Below, one piece after another: positions 1 through 9,491 of a stretch of DNA of 64,000 nucleotides. This DNA is from Syntrophomonas sp. (GTDB lineage Bacteria > Bacillota > Syntrophomonadia > Syntrophomonadales > Syntrophomonadaceae), in contig JAENZE010000013.1 of assembly GCA_016841425.1 (NCBI GenBank), positions 62,001 to 126,000 of the forward strand, in the 5' to 3' direction. How positions within the stretch are numbered: the first letter of the stretch is position 1; each line of letters opens with the position of its first letter. The translations under genes and the position numbers were made by a program. The notes beneath the pieces were generated by a model, which saw nothing but the letters and a program-made list of their open reading frames with translations, did no database searches and was not told where the DNA came from.

Positions 1-31
1 ATGTGACAAAAGGACCGTCCCCTTGTCACAT
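1..31. repeat. Palindrome with an ACCGTCCCC core at the 3' end of rimO
   Basis: A perfect 9-bp inverted repeat (ATGTGACAA at 1-9, TTGTCACAT at 23-31) flanks a 13-nt centre containing ACCGTCCCC. The right arm reaches the rimO stop codon. The same core recurs in palindromes with different stems at 15893-15922 and 30312-30384, so this is probably a member of a dispersed repeat family. It may also help terminate transcription. The element could extend beyond the left edge. Confidence 0.6.
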
Positions 32-1353
32 CATTCTTCTACTTCGCCGATCAGATCATAGTTCCTTACTGCCTTTAAATGAACGCGGGCAAAGTCACCT
101 TTCTTAAGTTTGACCGGCGTTTTTACTATAGTTAACCCATCTACGTCAGGAGCCTGGTAATAACCCCGCCCAAGATACAAATTGTTTTCCATCTGCGAGG
201 ATATGAGGATGTTCTCCTGTCTTCCAATTCGCATAATATTCTTATCCCGGCTTATCTTCTTCTGGAGGCACATTATTTGTTCCTGTCTCTCCAGCGCAAT
301 TTCTCGCGGAACCTGGTTTACCATAAGTGCAGCCCGGGTGCCTTCTTCCGGGGTAAATACGAAAGCACCCAGCCAGTCAAATTGGTTTTCGGCCAAGAAA
401 TCATATAAAATTTTGTAATCCTGTTCTTCCTCCCCTGGGAAGCCCATCATTACTGTTGTTCTCAAAACCAAGTCATCAATTTCCTGCCTGAGATTGGCCA
501 GCAGGCTATGCAGATAGTCTAGATCATGTCGTCGGTTCATCATGGCCAGTATTCTGCTGGAGGCATGCTGGATCGGGATATCAAGATACGGAATAACCTT
601 GCTGTTTACAGCCAGGCTTTCTATTATTTCACGATTAAGATGAGCGGGGTGCAGATACATTACTCTTATCCATTCCAGGCCGTCTATCCGCTCCAACTTG
701 TTTAGAAGTTCAGGCAGGCAGGGCTTATCATAAATATCCCTGCCATAAGCAGCAGTGTCCTGAGCAATGAGCACCACTTCTTTTATTCCTTGTTTTGCCA
801 GCAGTTTGCCTTCATCCTCAATATCTTCTATAGGTTTGGATCTAAATCGGCCTCTTATGGATGGGATGGCACAATAGGCACATATGTTATCGCATCCCTC
901 CGCGATTTTCATATAAGCCATACCAGGAGGAGTAGTAAGCATGCGCCGACCCTTCTCCATGAATATGAGGGGGGGATCACTGATTTTCATAGGTCTTTCC
1001 CCCTCCTCGACAGCAGCAAGTACTGCAGCTATATCCTTAAAACTAGAAATGCCCAAAACTCCGTCCAGTTCCGGCATCTCATCAGCCAGCTCCTGCCCAT
1101 ATCTCTGGGTCAGGCAGCCGGTGGCTATAATATATTTAACGATTCCTCTGTCTTTCAATTTGCCCATTTCAATTATGGTTTCAATAGATTCTTCTTTAGC
1201 ATCGGTGATAAAACCACAGGTGTTAATAACTACCGCGTCTGCCCGTTCTGGAGAATTGACTATCCGATGACCGCTCTTTCTTAAAATATCCATCATTATT
1301 TCGGTATCCACCAGATTTTTGGGACAGCCAAGACTAATAAACCCTATATTCAC
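31..1353 (-). CDS. rimO: Ribosomal protein uS12 methylthiotransferase RimO
   Basis: 440 aa, the full family length. RimO is a radical-SAM enzyme that methylthiolates a conserved aspartate of ribosomal protein S12. The N-terminal UPF0004 domain carries three cluster cysteines (C10, C46, C80). The radical-SAM CxxxCxxC motif is C154, C158 and C161 in EGCDNICAYCAIP, and a C-terminal TRAM-like segment follows. The opening MNIGFISLGCPKN is typical of RimO rather than MiaB. It lies 12 bp downstream of the RodZ-like gene and is probably co-transcribed with it. Nothing odd was seen apart from the palindrome at the stop codon. Confidence 0.95.
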   Translation of the reverse strand: MNIGFISLGCPKNLVDTEIMMDILRKSGHRIVNSPERADAVVINTCGFITDAKEESIETIIEMGKLKDRGIVKYIIATGCLTQRYGQELADEMPELDGVLGISSFKDIAAVLAAVEEGERPMKISDPPLIFMEKGRRMLTTPPGMAYMKIAEGCDNICAYCAIPSIRGRFRSKPIEDIEDEGKLLAKQGIKEVVLIAQDTAAYGRDIYDKPCLPELLNKLERIDGLEWIRVMYLHPAHLNREIIESLAVNSKVIPYLDIPIQHASSRILAMMNRRHDLDYLHSLLANLRQEIDDLVLRTTVMMGFPGEEEQDYKILYDFLAENQFDWLGAFVFTPEEGTRAALMVNQVPREIALERQEQIMCLQKKISRDKNIMRIGRQENILISSQMENNLYLGRGYYQAPDVDGLTIVKTPVKLKKGDFARVHLKAVRNYDLIGEVEE

Positions 1354-1365
1354 TGTTTGAGACTC

Positions 1366-2100
1366 CTATCCTGTCTTGTCACTTACTGCAAATTCTTTAT
1401 CTTTAACTTCTCCTGTTCTGCCCAATGGTTCTATTGGCTCTCCGTTATAGATTATATCAACACCGCCTGCATTACCAACCTTTATATATACCGATATTTT
1501 TCCTTCTAAAGTTTTTTCCTGACCGGCTGGCAGCACCGCTTCAAAAACCTTTTCTCCATCTACTATTGCCTGCAGCCAGCAATCACTCCTGGCCTTAACT
1601 GAAACCACTGCTGATTCAGGCTTATTTTCTACCGCTCCTGCATTTTCTTCAACTTCTGTTGGGCTATTATTTTCAGGTTCCTGGATTACGATCCCCGATT
1701 CCGGGTCAGCTGTCTTATTATCTTCTACTGCCTTGGAAAAGAATCCCACCATATAATTACCTACCCACAATACTATGAGCAAGAACAGAAGGCCTGCCAG
1801 TATATTTTTTACAGGTATATTTAAACTTTTTTTCGTAACCTGTACTATTTCTTCTTCTTGATGCTGATCTCCATAGGCTGATTGTTTAAACTCTTCCACC
1901 AGTTGGTTTTCATCCAGTCCTAAAAATCTAGCATATCTTTTCACAAAGCCTACTGCATACACTTTTGGAGGCAGAATACCGAAATTTTCATTCTCAATCG
2001 CTTCTAAATAAAGCCTGCGTATTTTGGTTTCATCCTCTATGTGCTCCAGGGTAATACCACTTTCAATTCTGGCACTTTTCAATGTTTCTCCCAGTCCCAT
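1366..2100 (-). CDS. RodZ-like membrane protein with N-terminal helix-turn-helix
   Basis: 244 aa. The first ~70 residues form a RodZ-type HTH (GETLKSARIESGITLEHIED). A charged linker and a single membrane span at about 97-120 (ILAGLLFLLIVLWVGNYMVG) follow, then an acidic Pro/Glu-rich spacer and a C-terminal beta domain of the DUF4115 kind (about 165-235). RodZ proteins link MreB to the cell-wall machinery and act at the membrane. In Bacillus the equivalent gene (ymfM) also lies downstream of spoIIIE. The role here is inferred from family and position. Confidence 0.85.
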   Translation of the reverse strand: MGLGETLKSARIESGITLEHIEDETKIRRLYLEAIENENFGILPPKVYAVGFVKRYARFLGLDENQLVEEFKQSAYGDQHQEEEIVQVTKKSLNIPVKNILAGLLFLLIVLWVGNYMVGFFSKAVEDNKTADPESGIVIQEPENNSPTEVEENAGAVENKPESAVVSVKARSDCWLQAIVDGEKVFEAVLPAGQEKTLEGKISVYIKVGNAGGVDIIYNGEPIEPLGRTGEVKDKEFAVSDKTG

Positions 2101-2178
2101 ACTATCTGCTACCCTCCTTTATATAATAACATAACATAACTTTATTCCTTTGTGTTTGATTTATCTAACGTTAAAGTC

Positions 2179-3147
2179 TTATTTAAATTCACTGGACGAG
2201 GCGAAACCAGCCCCCATGCGTATAGCCTGACGCAAAGGATAGCCGCTGGATAAACCATAAACAACTCCGGTTAACAAACCCGGCAGTCCATCCTGGCTAT
2301 CAAAACCCTGGTTTGGGGGGAGTGGATAATCTCCAATCATTTCTCCACTTCGGTATATTAATCCACTCCTGCCATCAGTTATAATGCAGTTTTGAACTAA
2401 CTCGCCCATACTATACAACTGTTTTCTATAATACTCCATTCCTGCCGATCCACCAACTCCCAGGATAAGTGTATTAAATCGGGTTAAATGTTCAGGAATA
2501 GCCCGGTTTTCGCCGAGGTAACTATAGGTGCAAAAATGAGGCAGGTCTTCCTCATCCTTTTTATTTGCCCTTTCCAAAACGTCATCCTGAAAATAAGGGT
2601 CCACTATTAGCCATTCACTGTTAAAAATAATCCATTCCCGGCTATTCAGAACCTGCTTATAGTCTTGAAGATCAAATCCTTCCTCCCATCTGCTGCTATC
2701 GTCTATGCTGAGGCGACGACAGGTCCTTTTACGCAGATGGCGGCTAATATATGTGGTATCAACCTTGTTATTCAATAAGAGGTTGATTATCATGGTACCT
2801 GGTTCATCATTTCCTATCAGGCTGATGATTTTAAGGTTTACACCGAAACCGGCTAGTATTTCACCTGCTACAATGGGCAGTCCTCTATAATTGAGGTCAA
2901 TAACGTTCTGCTCACCCTGCTTGTCAAGATTTATCTGGAGATAACTTAGTCCTATTACTACGATTGAGGCCTGGTCATTGAACACATAACCTTTTCCCAG
3001 GATAACTCCCTTTTTCATCAAGTTGGATATATGTACTGCAATCGAAGACCTGCTTATGCCCAGATGACGTGCTAGTTCATCCTGAGATATTAATGGATCC
3101 TTTTTTAAAAGCTCCATGATTTCCCTCTCACGCAAGGTAAGCCTCAT
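2179..3147 (-). CDS. Winged-helix protein fused to a degenerate PfkB-kinase domain
   Basis: 322 aa. Residues 1-55 are a MarR/Lrp-like winged helix (LREREIMELLKKDPLISQDE, then RSSIAVHISNLMKKGVILG). The rest has a PfkB (ribokinase-fold) layout, with ISLIGNDEPG followed by NKVDTTYI. Such HTH-PfkB fusions are usually annotated as pseudouridine or sugar kinases with a DNA-binding domain. Here the hallmark DTxGAGD motif reads DSQDGLPG, so the catalytic aspartate position is proline, and the N-terminal GG...N sugar motif is also unrecognisable. It is probably not a kinase and may be a ligand-sensing regulator. It sits between ftsK and the RodZ-like gene on the same strand. Confidence 0.75.
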   Translation of the reverse strand: MRLTLREREIMELLKKDPLISQDELARHLGISRSSIAVHISNLMKKGVILGKGYVFNDQASIVVIGLSYLQINLDKQGEQNVIDLNYRGLPIVAGEILAGFGVNLKIISLIGNDEPGTMIINLLLNNKVDTTYISRHLRKRTCRRLSIDDSSRWEEGFDLQDYKQVLNSREWIIFNSEWLIVDPYFQDDVLERANKKDEEDLPHFCTYSYLGENRAIPEHLTRFNTLILGVGGSAGMEYYRKQLYSMGELVQNCIITDGRSGLIYRSGEMIGDYPLPPNQGFDSQDGLPGLLTGVVYGLSSGYPLRQAIRMGAGFASSSEFK

Positions 3148-3198
3148 CTCTTATCTCCCCACGTTATCAATTAATTAACTTATCTGATAATAGGAATA

Positions 3199-5475
3199 TC
3201 AGGCAAATCCATGCCTGCTCTGCAGCATCTCCAGCTGTTCTTTATTAATAAGAATTTCACGGCGTTTATTGCTGTCCAATTCGGAAACTATCCCCCGGTC
3301 CTCCATCAGATCCACCAGCCTGGCTGCCCGAGCATAACCAATCCTGAGCCTTCTTTGCAGCAATGATACTGATGCTTTTCTGCTATCCACAAAGACAGTT
3401 ACAGCGTCCCAGAACAGATCATCTCCATAATCATCTTCAACCTGCTCCAGTGATAACTCCAAATCTTCAATGATCTCTGGTTCACTGGAATTCATGGCTT
3501 GTTCCCTTATGTAATTAACGGTCTTTTCTATATCCTGATCAGAAACATAAGCTCCCTGTACCCGAAAAGGCTTGGCTGCTCCTACTGGGAAAAAGAGCAT
3601 GTCACCTTTCCCCAGAAGTTTCTCGGCCCCTGAGGTATCTAGAATAGTCCTGGAGTCTGCGTTAGAAGATACGGCAAAAGCTATCCGGGAAGGGATATTA
3701 GCCTTTATTGTACCTGTTACTACGTCTACTGAAGGACGCTGAGTAGCGACTATTAAATGCATGCCGGCAGCACGAGCCATCTGGGCCAAACGGCATATGG
3801 AGTCCTCGACCTCGACCGGTGCTACCATCATTAAATCCGCCAGTTCATCGATAACAATCACTATATACGGCATTTTCTCCTTGCTCTCCTGATTATAGCG
3901 CTGAATATCACGAACCCCCATATCCGCAAACTTCTGATAGCGTTTTTCCATCTCGCTGGCCATCCATTTCAAGACTACCGAGGCTTTCTTGGGGTCGGTT
4001 ACTACTGGAGTCATTAGATGGGGTATGCCATTATACACGGTCAGTTCAACCATTTTGGGATCTATAAAAACCAGTTTAAGCTCGTCCGGAAATGAGTTAT
4101 AAATAAGGCTCATTATTATACAATTTAGGCATACACTCTTACCCGAACCAGTTGATCCCGCGATCAATAAATGCGGCATATCATTCAGCCTGGCAGCAAC
4201 CGTATTACCACTTATGTCTTCCCCCAGTGCAAAAGCCAGCGGAGTGTTTAGCCGGCTGAAAACCGCTGAAGAAAGCAGCCTTCTCAAGCCTACACTTAAT
4301 ATCTTGCGATTAGGAACTTCAATACCTACCGCTGCCTTACCAGGGATAGGGGCTTCTATTCTTATGCCTGGAGCTGCTAGATTGAGCTGTAAATCATCGG
4401 TCAGGCTAATAATTTTGCTTATTTTAACGCCGGCTCCCGGCGACAGCTCATACCTGGTTACCGCAGGCCCGCAGCTCACTTGATTAACTTTAACTTTCAC
4501 CCCAAAGTTTGAGAAGGTATCTTCCAGTACAGCTATACTTTCCTCTATATTCTTCTTATCAATAGTTCTCTCATTGGTGACGTCACTCAATATGTCCAGG
4601 GGGGGTATGTGATACTCTTCTGCTCCGTTCCCGTTCCCCTTCCCCGCTCCTTTGGGGCTGTTATCAGCTACCAAACGCAGGTCAGGAACCAGTTCCAGTA
4701 CAGGTGCCTTATTAGGCCTGCTGGCAGCAGGCAATACTGTTTCCGCCTGGCTATTCAGGCCATCGGGCTCATGTAAACCTTCCTGAACTGCATCAATAAT
4801 AAGTGGTGCTGAGCGCCGGGTCCTATCTGGCAAGTCTTCCTCCTCGTATTCATAAAACATAATTGTCCCCAGTTTTCCCCAAATACTTTTCGTATATTGG
4901 GAGCCAGCTTTGATTATTTCCGGAATCGGCCTATCCACTATCATTACCGTCGATATCAAGGTACCAAACACAATGATGATCAGGGTCCCGATTCTCCCGA
5001 TCAATTTAATAAATATATAGGCCAGGGCTCCACCCAGGTAACCTCCACCCATACCTTTAAATCCCGCTTCCCATTCACTAATCCCCTGGGGAATTTGATA
5101 AACACTTATCCCCAGTAATATGACTAGACTCAGAAGGCTCATTCCCCACATTCGAGCTGACCACATCTTTTTAAAAACGCCAGCATGAATGGACCAGAAC
5201 AACAGAAACACCGGAATTAGAAATGCTCCCTGACTGAAAACGGCGTCTATTGCCTGTAAATAATAGGTTCCGAGAACGCCTATGAATTGGTCGTCGTGAG
5301 GTAAACCGCGGAATTTATATATACTAACCCAGGAGAACACAGCTAACATAAGCAGCACTATTGATATTACCTCAATCTGCAGTCCTTTTATTTCTTCTGG
5401 TTTCTTATTTTTAATTATTTTATTTTTTTTATTATTGCCCGTTTTTCTGGAGGAGGAGGCCCTTTTTATTGACAT
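3199..5475 (-). CDS. spoIIIE: DNA translocase FtsK/SpoIIIE
   Basis: 758 aa, close to Bacillus SpoIIIE. The basic N-terminus is followed by about four membrane spans (residues ~35-190), an acidic linker, the alpha/beta motor domain with Walker A GSTGSGKS near residue 438 and Walker B IVIVIDELADLMM, and a C-terminal winged-helix gamma domain (ARAARLVDLMEDRGIVSELD) that would read chromosomal polarity sequences. It pumps DNA through the division or sporulation septum. The order tepA-ylzJ-(uppP)-ftsK downstream of the dipicolinate genes matches Bacillus and supports the SpoIIIE role, although FtsK and SpoIIIE cannot be separated by sequence alone. Confidence 0.92.
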   Translation of the reverse strand: MSIKRASSSRKTGNNKKNKIIKNKKPEEIKGLQIEVISIVLLMLAVFSWVSIYKFRGLPHDDQFIGVLGTYYLQAIDAVFSQGAFLIPVFLLFWSIHAGVFKKMWSARMWGMSLLSLVILLGISVYQIPQGISEWEAGFKGMGGGYLGGALAYIFIKLIGRIGTLIIIVFGTLISTVMIVDRPIPEIIKAGSQYTKSIWGKLGTIMFYEYEEEDLPDRTRRSAPLIIDAVQEGLHEPDGLNSQAETVLPAASRPNKAPVLELVPDLRLVADNSPKGAGKGNGNGAEEYHIPPLDILSDVTNERTIDKKNIEESIAVLEDTFSNFGVKVKVNQVSCGPAVTRYELSPGAGVKISKIISLTDDLQLNLAAPGIRIEAPIPGKAAVGIEVPNRKILSVGLRRLLSSAVFSRLNTPLAFALGEDISGNTVAARLNDMPHLLIAGSTGSGKSVCLNCIIMSLIYNSFPDELKLVFIDPKMVELTVYNGIPHLMTPVVTDPKKASVVLKWMASEMEKRYQKFADMGVRDIQRYNQESKEKMPYIVIVIDELADLMMVAPVEVEDSICRLAQMARAAGMHLIVATQRPSVDVVTGTIKANIPSRIAFAVSSNADSRTILDTSGAEKLLGKGDMLFFPVGAAKPFRVQGAYVSDQDIEKTVNYIREQAMNSSEPEIIEDLELSLEQVEDDYGDDLFWDAVTVFVDSRKASVSLLQRRLRIGYARAARLVDLMEDRGIVSELDSNKRREILINKEQLEMLQSRHGFA

Positions 5476-5622
5476 AATACGCTCCGTTCCTGATCAGGAT
5501 TTTATATCGTCAATTAATGTTATATCATTGACACCAAATATAGTAACTTATTCCTATTATTCTCCTATAAAATAACAAATCCTGCCCTTATACACCATGA
5601 TGGTTTAATTTTCATAAATATT

Positions 5623-6405
5623 TTAGGCGAAAAAATATGCGAGTAAGGTCAGAGCAGCTACCCCCCAGCAGTAATAAGAAAATATCGACAGTCTGCCCTC
5701 TCTTACCAGATTAACGACCACTTTTATGGCCAGGAGCCCAAAGGCAGCTGAAGTCACAAAACCAATCAGATATTGGATGAGATCTGGTGTCATAAATCCA
5801 TATTCAAAAGCATCTTGCAGCTGAAATATGCCCGCTCCTAAAATAACCGGTATAGACAGCAAAAACGAAAACCGGGCTGCAAACTCACGGTCCAGACCTG
5901 CCAATAATCCTGCGGCTATCGTAGAACCAGATCTGGAGATACCTGGTACTATTGCTAAAGCCTGTATAATTCCAATGAAAATCGCATCTTTATATGATGT
6001 TCCTTCAATGAGCTTTAAGCCCAAGTATTTGTTAGCTATAGTTTCAGAGTATTTTAAAACCAAGCCTGTAAATATCAAACCTATGCCTACCACCAGTATT
6101 GATTCAAAAGCTTTTTCAACCACCGGTGCCAGAAAATAACCAGCCATTCCAGCTGGAATAATTCCTACCAGGATCAGATAGGTGATTTTGGAAAATGGTC
6201 TTTTAGCTATACTAATAATATCCTCCCAAAATGCAATAAAAACAGCCACTAGAGTTCCCAGGTGCACAATAACATCAAATGTTAAGGGGGCCTGTTGTAT
6301 ACCAAGAACATGTTGAAATATTACCAGGTGTCCTGAACTGCTCACTGGCAAAAACTCAGTAAGTCCCTGAACCATTCCCAGTATTAATGCCTGCAAAATA
6401 GTCAA
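5623..6405 (-). CDS. uppP: Undecaprenyl-diphosphatase (BacA/UppP family)
   Basis: 260 aa integral membrane protein with about eight spans. It dephosphorylates undecaprenyl diphosphate so the lipid carrier can be reused in cell-wall synthesis. Family motifs are present: [14 protein letters not shown] near the N-terminus (E17, H26) and [14 protein letters not shown] in the second half. The start is TTG, seven to eight bases after GGGAGG. It is inserted between ylzJ and ftsK, which are adjacent in B. subtilis, and the terminator at 6480-6502 separates it from ylzJ, so it probably has its own promoter. Confidence 0.94.
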   Translation of the reverse strand: MTILQALILGMVQGLTEFLPVSSSGHLVIFQHVLGIQQAPLTFDVIVHLGTLVAVFIAFWEDIISIAKRPFSKITYLILVGIIPAGMAGYFLAPVVEKAFESILVVGIGLIFTGLVLKYSETIANKYLGLKLIEGTSYKDAIFIGIIQALAIVPGISRSGSTIAAGLLAGLDREFAARFSFLLSIPVILGAGIFQLQDAFEYGFMTPDLIQYLIGFVTSAAFGLLAIKVVVNLVREGRLSIFSYYCWGVAALTLLAYFFA

Positions 6406-6479
6406 TAATTCATCCTCCCCTAGAAATGCTTGTTAAATTATAGCATAACCATATTGAGATTTTCCTCGAAATGATTAAT

Positions 6480-6502
6480 AAAAAAGCACGCCTAAGGCGT
6501 GC
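6480..6502 (-). terminator. Rho-independent terminator after ylzJ
   Basis: On the minus strand a perfect 7-bp stem GCACGCC/GGCGTGC with a TTA loop is followed directly by six T residues, 20 bp past the ylzJ stop. It would end the rnj-tepA-ylzJ transcript before uppP. Confidence 0.9.
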
Positions 6503-6521
6503 AAAGCTGACATTTTCTACC

Positions 6522-6737
6522 CTATTTTATATCTTCCAGGCCGATTATGCTCCCTGGATAATGCCTTTCGGCTAAATAATCCATGGGATCGGTACTGCAA
6601 ATATCTACCACTTTCCAGCGGTTAAAATCCACCGACTCCGCCATCAAATAACCACCAGAAGGCAGTTGTATCTTGACTTGCTTCTTCTCCTCCTGCCCCT
6701 GCAGTAATTCCATGGGGTCAGCGATGTATATAATCAC
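6522..6737 (-). CDS. ylzJ: YlzJ-like small protein
   Basis: 71 aa, start overlapping the tepA stop by 4 bp. It resembles the YlzJ family ([14 protein letters not shown], then [20 protein letters not shown]), short proteins of unknown function found directly downstream of tepA in endospore formers. The assignment rests on size, sequence pattern and position. No membrane segment or catalytic motif is visible. Confidence 0.75.
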   Translation of the reverse strand: MIIYIADPMELLQGQEEKKQVKIQLPSGGYLMAESVDFNRWKVVDICSTDPMDYLAERHYPGSIIGLEDIK

Positions 6738-7429
6738 TGCAAGATCCCCCCTGACTCTTGCAGCTCTTTAATTTTAGATATGGCCTGTTTCATCCCTCCT
6801 ACTTCATCAATCAGTCCACATTTTACTGCATCTTCTCCTACCAGAACTGTTCCAATATCACGAGCTAGGTCTCCCGTCCTGAACATCAGTTCCCGGAATC
6901 TTTCCGCAGTGATTTTGGAATGTTCTACGACAAAGCGCACCACCCGATCCTGCATTTTATCCAAATATTCATAAGTCTGGGGAACGCCGATGACTAATCC
7001 AGTCAGTCTTATGGGGTGAATAGTCATGGTGGCTGAAGGAGCAATGAAAGAATAATGGGCGCTTACAGCAATGGACGAACCTATTGAATGTCCTCCTCCC
7101 ATTACTATAGATACTGTGGGTTTAGACAGACTGGCAATCATCTCTGAAAGAGCCAGGCCAGCTTCTACGTCTCCGCCTACAGTATTCAAAACTATCAATA
7201 ATCCTTTTATCTGTGGGTTTTCCTCTACTGCTACCAGTTGGGGAATAACATGTTCGTATTTGGTGGTTTTGTTCTGAGGCGGCAGTACCATATGCCCTTC
7301 CACCTGCCCGGTTATAGTCAAACAATGAATATCGCTTCTAAACGGAGGAATCTCTATTTGTCCTAATTCTTTAATATTATTAACAGCCTGTTCCTGATCT
7401 GTCATTTCATGGTTCGGAGTTTCCTGCAA
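6734..7429 (-). CDS. tepA: ClpP-like translocation-enhancing serine protease TepA
   Basis: Member of the ClpP/crotonase superfamily closest to Bacillus TepA (YmfB). Visible blocks are [32 protein letters not shown] with the presumed nucleophile serine, and [20 protein letters not shown], which is very like TepA. TepA is reported to help protein export and degrade small acid-soluble spore proteins. The frame is open to an ATG at 7504 with no clear ribosome site. I prefer TTG at 7429 (232 codons with the stop, 231 aa), nine bases after AAGGGAG. It lies downstream of RNase J and overlaps ylzJ. Confidence 0.87.
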   Translation of the reverse strand: MQETPNHEMTDQEQAVNNIKELGQIEIPPFRSDIHCLTITGQVEGHMVLPPQNKTTKYEHVIPQLVAVEENPQIKGLLIVLNTVGGDVEAGLALSEMIASLSKPTVSIVMGGGHSIGSSIAVSAHYSFIAPSATMTIHPIRLTGLVIGVPQTYEYLDKMQDRVVRFVVEHSKITAERFRELMFRTGDLARDIGTVLVGEDAVKCGLIDEVGGMKQAISKIKELQESGGILQ

Positions 7430-7600
7430 AATATCTTTCTCCCTTCTATTAATCTCTATAATAGAATTTCCCAGGGAAGAAAAAACATACAGGTATATAT
7501 GCATTTATACCATCAGATAGGTAAGTTATAGAACCTTTTCAAACCATCCTTCACATATAATTTGTAACTCAAAATGCTATGGTCGATACATACTCTATTC

Positions 7601-7633
7601 AAAAAACCTCCTTCTATGAAGAAAGGAGGTTTT
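7601..7633 (-). terminator. Terminator after RNase J gene
   Basis: Minus-strand hairpin AAAACCTCCTTTC/GAAGGAGGTTTT with a short loop and a run of T, 16 bp beyond the rnj stop. It would at least attenuate read-through into tepA. Confidence 0.85.
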
Positions 7634-7648
7634 ATTTTTATCAGTAAA

Positions 7649-9313
7649 TTACACTTCCATAATTATTGGCAGGATCATAGGCCGACGGCCGGTTTTCTCA
7701 TAGAGATGGCGGCTTAATCGATCTCGAACCTGTGATTTGATAACCGCCCACTCAGTAATATTTTTTTGAGCACATGCGTCCAGGGCTTCTTTAACTTTTT
7801 CTTTGGCATCTACTATTAATTCTTCAGATTCACGCACATACACAAAGCCACGGCTTACTATATCAGGTCCAGCTAAAACTCCACCCTTTTCTTTGTTAAT
7901 AGTAACTACAACTATCATTATCCCTTCCTGGGATAGCTGCCTGCGGTCCCTGAGAACTATATTACCTACATCCCCTACCCCGAGACCGTCTACCAGTATT
8001 CTGCCCGAACTCACTTTTCCTGTTATGCCGCCCTTCTTTTTACCTACTTCAATTACCTGGCCATTCTCTGCTACAAATATGTTTTCTTTGGGAATACTGA
8101 GACTCTCAGCCAGTTTAGCATGTTTTATCAGATGATGATATTCTCCATGTACGGGTATGAAGTATTTAGGCTTAATAAGATTGAGAATTATCTTCAGTTC
8201 TTCCTGAGCTGCATGTCCTGATACGTGAACTCCCATACTTCTTTCGTATATTACCTCCGCTCCCTGTTTGAAGAGGAGGTCAACGGTTTTTGATACCAGT
8301 TTCTCATTACCGGGTATGGGTGTAGCTGATATGATAACCGTATCCCCTGGTTCAATACCAACCCAGCGGTGGTCAGCGGTTGCCATCCTGGTTAAAGCCG
8401 ACATGGGCTCACCCTGAGACCCGGTGGTAACGATAACAATTTCTTCCGCAGGATAATCACTTATATCCTCCATCTCAATTAATATACCTTCAGGAATGTT
8501 AATATAGCCCAGGTCCATCGCCACCTGAACATTGTTAACCATACTGCGCCCTATAACGCAGACCTTACGCTGATACTTATCGGCAGTGGACACAACCTGC
8601 TGGATTCTATGAACATTAGAAGCAAAGGTAGTAACAATAATCCTTCCTTCACATTTACCGAATAGCTCATCAAAGGTATTACCTACAACTTTCTCGGATA
8701 AAGTAAAGCCAGGCCGGTCTGCATTGGTGCTGTCACTCAACAGAACCAGAACCCCTTTTTCACCCAGTTCCGAAAATCTGCGGAAATCTACTAGCTGACC
8801 ATCGACTGGAGTTTGATCCAGCTTAATATCACCAGTATGCACCACAATACCCACCGGAGTATGAATCGCAATCCCCATAGCATCAGGAATGCTGTGGCAA
8901 ACCCTGAAAAACTCAATATCGTATGGTCCGATCTTAATCGAATCCCGAGGTTTTACGACATGGAGTACAGAACTATTTATATTATGTTCATCCAGCTTGC
9001 GTTCAACAATACCTAAAGTCAACCTGCTGCCATAAACCGGAACATTTATCTCTTTTAGCACATACGGCAGTGAGCCCACATGGTCTTCGTGACCGTGGGT
9101 TAAAAGAATCGCTTTAACTTTTTCCCGGTTGTCCAGTAAATAGCTGATATCAGGTATGACTATATCTATTCCCAGAAGTTCTTCTTCTGGGAATTTCAAC
9201 CCCGCATCAATGACAATAATGGTATCTTGATATCTGAATGCCGTCATGTTTTTACCAATTTCCCCCATACCGCCCAGGGGAATTATTTGTAATCGGGAAT
9301 CGTTCTCCAGCAC
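7649..9313 (-). CDS. rnj: Ribonuclease J
   Basis: 554 aa, normal for RNase J. This cytoplasmic metallo-beta-lactamase/beta-CASP nuclease has 5'-3' exonuclease and endonuclease activity in mRNA decay and rRNA maturation. The zinc motif LTHGHEDHVGSLPY is intact. Later metal-binding and beta-CASP blocks include VVHTGDIKLD, LLSDSTNADRPG and SGHAAQEELK. The GTG start lies seven bases after GGGAGG. In B. subtilis rnjB occupies the same place between dapA and tepA, so this is the positional equivalent of rnjB, although it could be the sole RNase J. Confidence 0.95.
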   Translation of the reverse strand: MLENDSRLQIIPLGGMGEIGKNMTAFRYQDTIIVIDAGLKFPEEELLGIDIVIPDISYLLDNREKVKAILLTHGHEDHVGSLPYVLKEINVPVYGSRLTLGIVERKLDEHNINSSVLHVVKPRDSIKIGPYDIEFFRVCHSIPDAMGIAIHTPVGIVVHTGDIKLDQTPVDGQLVDFRRFSELGEKGVLVLLSDSTNADRPGFTLSEKVVGNTFDELFGKCEGRIIVTTFASNVHRIQQVVSTADKYQRKVCVIGRSMVNNVQVAMDLGYINIPEGILIEMEDISDYPAEEIVIVTTGSQGEPMSALTRMATADHRWVGIEPGDTVIISATPIPGNEKLVSKTVDLLFKQGAEVIYERSMGVHVSGHAAQEELKIILNLIKPKYFIPVHGEYHHLIKHAKLAESLSIPKENIFVAENGQVIEVGKKKGGITGKVSSGRILVDGLGVGDVGNIVLRDRRQLSQEGIMIVVVTINKEKGGVLAGPDIVSRGFVYVRESEELIVDAKEKVKEALDACAQKNITEWAVIKSQVRDRLSRHLYEKTGRRPMILPIIMEV

Positions 9314-9438
9314 CCAAACACCTCCCTTATATTAAATTTTATAGGCCGCTCCATATCCGTTGCGCTTATTATATCCGATAATCTGACCTTATACAACCGT
9401 ACAATATTTTCAAAATGTTTATGTAATGCAAAATACAA

Positions 9439-9460
9439 GATAGGCCTGCCAAGGCCTATC
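9439..9460 (-). terminator. Hairpin between dapA and RNase J gene
   Basis: A perfect 8-bp inverted repeat (GATAGGCC/GGCCTATC) with a 6-nt loop lies 32 bp past the dapA stop. On the minus strand it is followed by TTGTATTTTG. This is a plausible weak terminator, but the T-tract is imperfect. Confidence 0.55.
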
Positions 9461-9491
9461 CCATCCAATAGCATTATTTGATTATCAGCTA

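Noticed and set aside
7430-7504. N-terminal extension of TepA from ATG 7504
   Set aside because: No ribosome site, and the extension has no match to the family as I know it. TTG at 7429 has a good AAGGGAG.
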